Assembly (NCBI GenBank): GCA_003353825.1
Contig: PIVW01000133.1
Coordinates: 1 to 12,636 of the forward strand
DNA from: Chloroflexota bacterium
GTDB lineage: Bacteria; Chloroflexota; Anaerolineae; J102
Length of the DNA stretch: 12,636 bases
Direction of reading: 5' to 3'
Below the pieces are notes generated by a model, which was not told where the DNA came from, did no database searches, and worked only from the letters and a program-made list of their open reading frames with translations. Below, piece by piece: positions 7,442-12,636 of this stretch (within the stretch, counting starts at the first letter, position 1; each line of letters begins with the position of its first letter). The translations under genes were made by a program, and so were the position numbers.

Positions 7442-7510
7442 CGCAACAATACTCCGGAAAATGATTCAGTCGAGCACGAACGATTACGAGCTCAGACCAT
7501 ACAAACGATG

Positions 7511-7519
7511 ATTATATCA
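7511..7519 (-). promoter_or_regulatory. Extended -10 promoter of chlD
   Basis: On the minus strand TGATATAAT is a perfect extended -10 (TG-n-TATAAT), placing the transcript start near 7504 and giving a ~60-nt leader with GGAG before ATG 7441. The -35 region is not recognisable, which extended -10 promoters tolerate. Confidence 0.6.
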
Positions 7520-7568
7520 AACGGCATATGAAAGGAGCGAATTGCGGCAATAGACAAGAAAGTAGTGA

Positions 7569-7604
7569 CGCGGATCAAAGAGGAAGGAATCCTCTTTGTC
7601 CGCG
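7569..7604. repeat. Strong hairpin, part of a dispersed GCGGAT/ATCTGCG-type repeat
   Basis: CGCGGA-t-CAAAGAGGA (7569-7584), loop AGGAA, then TCCTCTTTG-TCCGCG (7590-7604): 15 base pairs with one bulged T. The flank continues TTCATCTGCGTCC, an arrangement I know from widespread intergenic repeats. There is no U-tract, so a terminator role is unlikely. Confidence 0.6.
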
Positions 7605-7679
7605 TTCATCTGCGTCCTAATCCTATTCGACAGCGTTCAACATGTACCTGACTAATACAAAAATCCACATAAATTCGGA

Positions 7680-7710
7680 ATTCAGTTTTCGTATCACACA
7701 TTCAGTTTTC
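7680..7710. repeat. Pair of 11-bp direct repeats 20 bp apart
   Basis: ATTCAGTTTTC occurs at 7680-7690 and 7700-7710. The 20-bp period is about two DNA turns, as in tandem regulator sites. No regulator gene is nearby. Confidence 0.4.
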
Positions 7711-8213
7711 AAACCTACAAGTCTCCGTTGACTACCTCATTGAGGCGGTAGATGTTAAAATACCAGCGTATCGAAGCCCTAGACTTAAGACCGAGAACTC
7801 AATGACATGCAGAAATTCACCGCTAATTCAGAACGTCAACCCGCGTGTTATTCTGACCTAATTCCTTTGCCTATGACCAGCGTTTAGGAACACGAGCATA
7901 ATGGGTTACAGCTTGTGGCCTGCCAGAACTACAAATTAAGAACATGACCGAAAACATCAGAGTGGCATTGCTGTCATCGCTTTGGCAGGCATTACCGCAG
8001 AGTGGATGGTGTAGAGTGAATTGTGAGGAAGTGACAGCAGAGAGTGGTGCTCGCGGTGAACCAGGTCTACACAACCCTTACGGTGAGCGCTTGGTTACGG
8101 TGATCATCGGCGAACACCACTTGAACCGCTCTCTGTAGCAAAGACACTCGGGCAAGAAATCCAGGGTTCTGGCTATTGCACAAGCGAATACCCTTCATCC
8201 CAGTTAACCCCCT

Positions 8214-10088
8214 ATGGAATTACAGAATTTAGAAACACTCCGATCGCTACTCTTGATTACTATATTGGCAGTCGCAGTACCAATGGTCTCTGTTCGGCTG
8301 CAACGATTTCGCATACCTGTGGTCGTGGGTGAAATACTGGTAGGTGTTGTCATCGGCCATAGTGGGTTGAATCTCATCGAGACCAACCCCATTCTCGAAT
8401 TTCTGGCCTGGTTTGGTTTCATTTTCCTGATGTTTCTTTCCGGTCTCGAACTCGATTTCGACCTGTTGGTGCTTCCTAAAGAAAAAAGCGAGCGCTTGCT
8501 CAAGCAACCGGTACCACTAGCAATAGCAGTATTCTTAGTCACGCTAGGACTTGGCCTTACCGTCGGCTTCCTGCTGCAAGAGACCGGTTTGGTGACGAAT
8601 GCAGTACTCATGGGCCTGATATTGAGCACAACCTCTTTGGGGGTGGTTGTACCTGTTCTCAAAGAGCGGCATTTGGTTACCTCTCATTACGGTCAAGTTA
8701 TACTCATTTCTGCCTTACTTGCCGATTTCGTAACGCTACTACTATTTAGTTTAGATGTGGCTCTACTCAGTAAAGGGCTTACGCTCGACCTGTTGCTGGT
8801 ATTGGTTTTGCTCGTTCTCTTTGCGGCCGCCGTGCGCATGAGTCGTTTTCTTTCCAATCTACCGGGCTTGCACCGGATTAAGCAGGAGTTGGGCCATGCC
8901 ACTGCACAGATCGAGGTAAGGGGGAGTTTTGCGCTCATGGTAGGATGGGCAGCGCTAGCAGCTGTATTGGGAGCGGAAGTGATCTTGGGCGCTTTTCTTG
9001 CCGGCGCTATCGTCAGCTTGATGACCGACCGGCATGATTCGGTCTTGCGCGAGAAACTTGACGCCATCGGTTTCGGTTTCTTTATCCCTATATTCTTTAT
9101 CATGGTTGGCGTGAATTTCAATGCGAGCGCTCTGTTGGCTTCACGCGAAGGCCTGCTTCTGGTACCGGTCTTGCTGGTGGTTGCCTATGCTATCAAACTG
9201 GGGGCGTCGCTGTTCTTCCGTACAGCATTTGATTGGCGACACACGCTGGCCGGGGGCCTGCTATTATCGTCACGGCTTTCCCTAATCATCGCCGCCTCTG
9301 CCATTGCGCTCAATTTGGGTGTGATCGATGATGCTGTCAATTCCGCCATTATTCTGGTGGCCATCGTCACCGTCACTCTCTCACCCATACTCTTTGATAT
9401 CATTTTACCCAAAAAAGCGGCTCCAGCCACGCGATCCGGCATCATCGTGGTGGGATCTCGCCAACTGGCGGTACTTTTAGCCCAGCGCCTGGTAAAAGCC
9501 GCACCTGTCACCATGGTCAGCCGACGCGAAATCCGCTTGTCGCCTGACCAGTCTATTAGTCGAGTTCCTGGCGATGCCCGGGATGCCGATGTCCTGGCAA
9601 AAGCGGGCGCGGAGACCGCTGAAGCCCTTGTCACATTAAGCATCGACCACGACTTCAACGAAGATGTCGCCAGGGTCGCATCGGAGCGGTTTGGTATCGA
9701 CCGTATCGTGACTTGGGCCGAAGAAGGAGATGACCTCAGTTTGCTCGAGACAATCGGTGTGCGGATCATTCGACCGCAACTGGCTACCGTCTTATCGCTC
9801 GAAGGGGCTGCCCGTTTCCCCGCCTCCTTCGACCTGCTTACACATCAGGACGCCGATATGAATGTAGGCGAAGGGCAATTGTGCAATCCTACCCTGCACC
9901 GACGAGCAGTGCGTGATTTGCACTTACCGGGTGATGCTTTGGTGATTGGTATCCGTCGTAATGGTGAGCGCATCGTGCCACATGGTGAGACCGTGTTGCA
10001 TCGGGGTGATATCGTTCTGATAGTGGGGTCACCGAAGTGTTTACGAGAAGCACTGGCCTGGTTTGAGGAAGAGGGATTCGAGGGGTAA
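8214..10088 (+). CDS. CPA2 cation:proton antiporter with C-terminal RCK (TrkA-N/TrkA-C) region
   Basis: A 624-residue inner-membrane transporter. Residues ~10-400 form the Na+/H+ exchanger fold with about 12 hydrophobic segments. They include RIPVVVGEILVGVVIGHSGL (33-52), the discontinuous-helix motif LSTTSLGVVVPVLKE (137-151) and the conserved transport Asp171 (LLADFVT). Having one Asp rather than Asp-Asp suggests KefB/C-like electroneutral K+ or Na+ exchange, which is inference. A TrkA-N/RCK-like domain (~408-523) and a TrkA-C domain (~549-616, GDALVIGIRRNGERIVPHG then GDIVLIVGS) follow. The RCK nucleotide loop is atypical (GIIVVGSRQLAVLLAQRL instead of GxGxxG, and no acidic residue after MVS), so ligand gating may differ. 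There is no Shine-Dalgarno before ATG 8214. It is followed 17 bp later by the MFS gene, so probably an operon. Confidence 0.9.
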   Translation: MELQNLETLRSLLLITILAVAVPMVSVRLQRFRIPVVVGEILVGVVIGHSGLNLIETNPILEFLAWFGFIFLMFLSGLELDFDLLVLPKEKSERLLKQPVPLAIAVFLVTLGLGLTVGFLLQETGLVTNAVLMGLILSTTSLGVVVPVLKERHLVTSHYGQVILISALLADFVTLLLFSLDVALLSKGLTLDLLLVLVLLVLFAAAVRMSRFLSNLPGLHRIKQELGHATAQIEVRGSFALMVGWAALAAVLGAEVILGAFLAGAIVSLMTDRHDSVLREKLDAIGFGFFIPIFFIMVGVNFNASALLASREGLLLVPVLLVVAYAIKLGASLFFRTAFDWRHTLAGGLLLSSRLSLIIAASAIALNLGVIDDAVNSAIILVAIVTVTLSPILFDIILPKKAAPATRSGIIVVGSRQLAVLLAQRLVKAAPVTMVSRREIRLSPDQSISRVPGDARDADVLAKAGAETAEALVTLSIDHDFNEDVARVASERFGIDRIVTWAEEGDDLSLLETIGVRIIRPQLATVLSLEGAARFPASFDLLTHQDADMNVGEGQLCNPTLHRRAVRDLHLPGDALVIGIRRNGERIVPHGETVLHRGDIVLIVGSPKCLREALAWFEEEGFEG

Positions 10089-10105
10089 TCTACTGGAGAA
10101 GAACC

Positions 10106-11260
10106 ATGATCAAAAACACGCGTGCCATCACTTATTCATGTTACTCATCAATGCTCTTTCTTGGGCTTTCGGCGGCATTGGTGGGAGCGGCAGCCAAGAA
10201 CATCGGCCTCAGCCCCTACCAAATCGGACTTCTTATCGCCGCTCAGAACCTGGGATTTATCCTTTCAGTAATGATCTCTGGCGCATTGGCAGATACACAT
10301 TCCAAACCGAAGATCTTATTTACTGGAAGCGTTATCCTCGCCCTGGCATTTCTGGCCTTCTACAGCACCGACCTCTTTTGGCTAAACCTTGCAATCATGT
10401 TTGCCATCGGCGCCGGGATCGGCACATACGAAGGGGCAACAGATGCTCTGCTGTTGGATATCCACGATGAACGGCAGAACTATTATATCAACGTCAATCA
10501 CTTTTTCGTGACCGTGGGTTCTATCGTCATTGCAGTATATCTGACTTTTCTCAGTGTAGACTGGCGAAATGCAGTCATTCAATCCGGCGTCATCGTCTTG
10601 ATTCTGGCTGTTGTCTTTGCGCTCATGCGTGCGCGCCGTAGGAATACCAACCATGAACCTTATCTCGAACGATTGCGCATCCTCACACGCGACCGCGTGG
10701 TGATCGCATTATTCATTGCTACGTTACTGGTCGTAGGTGTTGAAGCAGGTTCGGTGGGGATCCTCACCTCGTATCTTGTGGATCTGCGAGGATTCCCAGC
10801 TGGTTCCGCCCAACTGGCGCTGATCCTGTTTTTGGTAGGTATGGCGATCGGGCGTGTGTTAGTCGGATATTTTTCAAAAGATTCTCAGATTGTTCAGACG
10901 ATTCTCGGCCTGTTTGGCATTTCAGTGATATTCTTCGCTGCCCTGTACTTCCTGAATATCGCACAACTCAGTTATGTTACGATTCTGCTCGCAGGCTTAT
11001 CGATGTCGGCACTGGTGCCCTTACTCCTAACCCTGGCTGGAATATTGTATCCGACGATGGCCGGCACCGTTTTAGGGACAGTCAAGGTCGCTCTGGCAAT
11101 CGGTGGCATCATCCTCCCCTTCCTGATGTCGATGATCACCCGCCAGATTTCTTTTCAAGCCGCATTGGTAATCTTTCCCCTGGCGTTTCTGCTCGGCTTT
11201 ATCATCTTGTTCCTAAACATTCGCGATGTGAGGATACCCGATCCAGCATCATCTCAATAA
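10106..11260 (+). CDS. MFS transporter
   Basis: A 384-residue inner-membrane protein with about 12 hydrophobic helices in two halves around a basic loop (MRARRRNTNHEPYLERLR, ~174-191). The signature loop between helices 2 and 3 is GALADTHSKPK (59-69), with its counterpart GMAIGRVLVGYFSKD (245-259) in the second half. TYEGATDALLLD and NVNHFFVTVGS recall the FucP/FHS-like sugar permeases, but the substrate is not decidable. GGAG (10095-10098) lies seven bases before ATG 10106 and the gap to the antiporter is 17 bp, so the two are likely translated from one mRNA. A shared role in ion or solute balance is possible but unproven. No hairpin terminator follows; only TTTTT and a run of seven G's. Confidence 0.9.
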   Translation: MIKNTRAITYSCYSSMLFLGLSAALVGAAAKNIGLSPYQIGLLIAAQNLGFILSVMISGALADTHSKPKILFTGSVILALAFLAFYSTDLFWLNLAIMFAIGAGIGTYEGATDALLLDIHDERQNYYINVNHFFVTVGSIVIAVYLTFLSVDWRNAVIQSGVIVLILAVVFALMRARRRNTNHEPYLERLRILTRDRVVIALFIATLLVVGVEAGSVGILTSYLVDLRGFPAGSAQLALILFLVGMAIGRVLVGYFSKDSQIVQTILGLFGISVIFFAALYFLNIAQLSYVTILLAGLSMSALVPLLLTLAGILYPTMAGTVLGTVKVALAIGGIILPFLMSMITRQISFQAALVIFPLAFLLGFIILFLNIRDVRIPDPASSQ

Positions 11261-11413
11261 TTTTTGGGGGGGCCACTCGTCCGCGCAAGCACGTCCTGAG
11301 TGTAACCGACGCGTGGACATTCGGCGGCGCGCAGCGAGGACGCGGTTAGCAGTGGCTCTCAGAAGGTCATGAATGATCTGTCGTTGCTGTTGAAGGAGGT
11401 CAGATTCGGGCAT
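11249..11413 (-). CDS. Small ORF, possibly the start of a truncated gene
   Basis: Fifty-four codons starting MPESDLLQQQRQIIHDLL, with AGAGGT five bases before the ATG. The first ~30 residues read as a charged, Gln-rich helix (RATANRVLAARRR); after that the composition looks random and the frame runs across the G7 run into the 3' end of the MFS gene (12-bp convergent overlap). I think it is either a small unknown protein or an N-terminal stub cut at about 11320. No family recognised. Confidence 0.25.
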   Translation of the reverse strand: MPESDLLQQQRQIIHDLLRATANRVLAARRRMSTRRLHSGRACADEWPPQKLLR

Positions 11414-11463
11414 GGGATACCTCTACTTCACCTGAGGGTAGTGGTTTATATATTAACTGATAG

Positions 11464-11583
11464 GACACCATTCTGTGTTGTAAAAATGGAGGTATAATAG
11501 AAGTACCGCTTCATGGTAGCTATCAGATTTGGAAAATGAGGCATGGTTCAGATCCATGGAAAATCATCTTTACAATTGAATGA
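11464..11583 (+). pseudogene. Unidentified C-terminal gene fragment
   Basis: A 39-codon open stretch with no start codon encodes a protein-like sequence, IIEVPLHGSYQIWKMRHG then SDPWKIIFTIE, ending at TGA 11581-11583. It follows a stop and cannot be a whole gene. A perfect TATAAT (11493-11498) lies inside it but has no good -35. This would fit the debris character of the right end. The call rests only on the non-random look of the residues. Confidence 0.22.
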
Positions 11584-11664
11584 ACAGATTGTCTAATGAG
11601 AGACAGGCGAAGTCGGTCGGTCAAGACAACCGACGAGGATAGAGAAGTATGTAAAAGAGTTCGG

Positions 11665-12336
11665 CTATGCCGCTGTGTGATAGCCGAGAAGTGTCAACCA
11701 ATCATCAGGGCCAACGTTGATACCAGCGTGTTGATAAGGGCTCAGGCCCTTGCGTTTGCCTCGTGCAAACAGATGCGTGTTATACCAGAGGGTGAAGAGG
11801 TTGAGATAGTTTTGGAGGGTTTCACTGTTGCGAAAGGCACGGCGGTTGTGCAAGAATTGTTTCAATTAGCCGATGATGATGCCCTGACGTAAACGCCAAC
11901 AGCGAGCGACCACTTCCAAAGCGTCACACAAGTGCTCATACCAACAGCAGAACTCATCATGTTGCGCGTACAGGCGTTCTTCTTTGGTCACTGCGGGGAT
12001 GTATTGTTCCTCAAAAAGTGCGTCATCCCATTGTTTGAGCAGTTGCTTCTCAATGCGGTCGACGTTGCCGGTCGCCTGCAAGGCCTGCCGTTCCAGATCT
12101 CGTTTGACTTGCTTACCGTCTCGTTCAATATGCCAGACATCTTTTATCCAGCCAATGCTGCGAGACTGACCAAAGGCTTCGTCTAGCACCTTTTGCATGG
12201 GCCGAATCGCCATCTTTCCAGGAAAGGCGGCTGTCAAGAGCGTTCGCCGAAGCTGATTCTCCGACAGAGCTCCCTTTTCCTCGTCTCTGCCTGGAGATGC
12301 TAAGCTTCTCACCCTTTCCGGCGACAGCAAAAGCCG
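11665..12336 (-). pseudogene. Broken DDE-type transposase
   Basis: The upstream frame (12336-11866) has no ATG. It encodes SENQLRRTLLTAAFPGKMAI, SIGWIKDVWHIERDGKQV and LLKQWDDALFEEQYIPAVTK, then stops at TAA (11868-11866). The same frame resumes directly with LKQFLHNRRAFRNSETLQNY, NLFTLWYNTHLFARGKRKGL and SPYQHAGINV, a typical transposase end (WYNTH, KGLSPYQ-AG). The TAA before LKQ is most simply a CAA-to-TAA change. From memory of related transposases, a catalytic stretch is also expected between SIGWI and KDVWHIERDG and is not here, so an in-frame deletion is likely. Total length (~220 residues) is well under that of an active enzyme. I see no terminal inverted repeats or target duplication. 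Family assignment is uncertain. Confidence 0.7.
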
Positions 12337-12355
12337 CTATCGTACATGCCTATTA

Positions 12356-12382
12356 CCTGAATCCGTGACGGATTCAGGTTTT
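12356..12382 (+). terminator. Rho-independent terminator-like hairpin
   Basis: CCTGAATCCG (12356-12365), loop TGA, CGGATTCAGG (12369-12378), then TTTT. The stem is a perfect 10 bp, or 11 with the flanking A-T pair. As a plus-strand terminator it has no intact gene upstream; it might be a relic of the element that carried the transposase. Confidence 0.55.
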
Positions 12383-12446
12383 AATGAAACTATTCCCAAG
12401 GGTACAATACTATTCCATAAAGGATTTTGGGCCACAGAATGACTGC

Positions 12447-12520
12447 GATAACATTTGCTTCCATGGGGCGCCTCACCCGCGGTTCCCGCTCCTGAGGCGC
12501 CCATGAAGTAAGACGTTATC
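12447..12520. repeat. Long imperfect hairpin with a bulged base (recombination-site-like)
   Basis: Outer arms GATAAC (12447-12452) and GTTATC (12515-12520) enclose a mostly unpaired spacer. Inside is a 13-bp stem, CATGGGGCGCCTCA (12462-12475) with TGAGGCGCCCATG (12493-12505), with one G bulged on the left arm and a 17-nt loop (12476-12492). The plan recalls folded attC sites or a palindromic mobile repeat. The outer boxes do not fit the attC consensus well. Confidence 0.5.
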
Positions 12521-12581
12521 TATCGGACGACGAGAAGCGATGGATATCGTTGCCACTGAGTTGAGATGGAGCCACCACATC

Positions 12582-12636
12582 GGGTTGACACTGAGTTGAC
12601 AATGAGTTGACAGCGGGTTGACACTGAGTTGACACT
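12582..12636. repeat. 11-bp tandem repeat, five units to the window edge
   Basis: Units are GGGTTGACACT, GAGTTGACAAT, GAGTTGACAGC, GGGTTGACACT and GAGTTGACACT; a decayed copy GAGTTGAGATG sits at 12558-12568. Every unit holds TTGACA at the same phase, close to one DNA turn apart. The array continues beyond the window, so its full length is unknown. Confidence 0.85.

Larger units (their letters stand above)
7442..8213. other. 770-bp intergenic region with repeats, no recognised gene
   Basis: This lies between the divergent chlD and antiporter genes. It holds the chlD promoter, a strong hairpin (7569-7604) and an 11-bp direct repeat (7680-7690, 7700-7710). A 64-codon plus-strand frame (7944-8138) and an overlapping 67-codon minus frame (7871-8074) are open, but neither has a ribosome site or a family I recognise. 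Base composition is more A/T-rich than in the genes. I cannot point to a good promoter for the antiporter. Confidence 0.5.

Noticed and set aside
7944..8138. 64-codon open frame before the antiporter
   Set aside because: No ribosome site, no recognised family, and an equally open frame on the other strand.
9185..9769. 194-codon minus-strand open frame inside the antiporter
   Set aside because: Low-complexity Ser/Arg/Thr composition, typical of the antisense of a hydrophobic membrane protein.
11596..11892. 98-codon plus-strand open frame
   Set aside because: Antisense to the recognisable transposase C-terminus (WYNTH, KGLSPYQ).
12447..12520. Firm call of an integron attC site
   Set aside because: The outer boxes do not fit RYYYAAC/GTTRRRY, and no integrase or cassette genes are in the window.

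Overview
The window looks like bacterial chromosome from an environmental lineage. My best guess is Chloroflexota (Anaerolineae-like). The basis is protein style only: a fused AAA+/VWA ChlD, a B12-binding radical SAM enzyme, an MBL hydrolase beginning KIRIWGARGS, and many short intergenic tandem and palindromic repeats. No rRNA or tRNA gene, phage module or CRISPR array is visible.

Layout. At 125-860 (+) lies a frameshifted six-hairpin-glycosidase-like lipoprotein, followed by an MBL-fold hydrolase at 880-1733 (-) that has lost its metal-binding centre; both are pseudogenes. Next come two intact plus-strand genes: a cobalamin-binding-type radical SAM protein (2087-3514) and a THUMP RNA methyltransferase (3643-4779) that seems to be read from a leaderless mRNA. 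An intact Phd/YefM-type antitoxin (4859-5095) is followed by only the last ~36 codons of its PIN-domain toxin. A repeat-rich strip (5205-5398) leads into a large chlD-type chelatase subunit on the minus strand (5393-7441). A 770-bp gene-poor interval follows, then a probable two-gene operon: a CPA2 cation:proton antiporter with a C-terminal RCK part (8214-10088) and an MFS transporter (10106-11260). The right end holds gene scraps, a broken minus-strand transposase (11665-12336), two strong hairpins and an 11-bp tandem repeat that runs off the edge.

How things work together. The two transporters are probably co-expressed. The other intact genes look like independent housekeeping or accessory functions. 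Two themes stand out. First, chlD has a run of ten A's in the linker between its AAA+ and VWA domains. Slippage in either direction there meets a stop within a few codons, which would give a ~365-residue ChlI-like protein from the same gene. Second, at least three genes, and probably four, have lost their catalytic core while keeping recognisable ends, and the toxin junction looks like a short-direct-repeat deletion.

I see no wholly new multi-gene system. The best leads are the chlD slippage site, the clustered core deletions and the helically spaced TTGACA repeat at the right edge.
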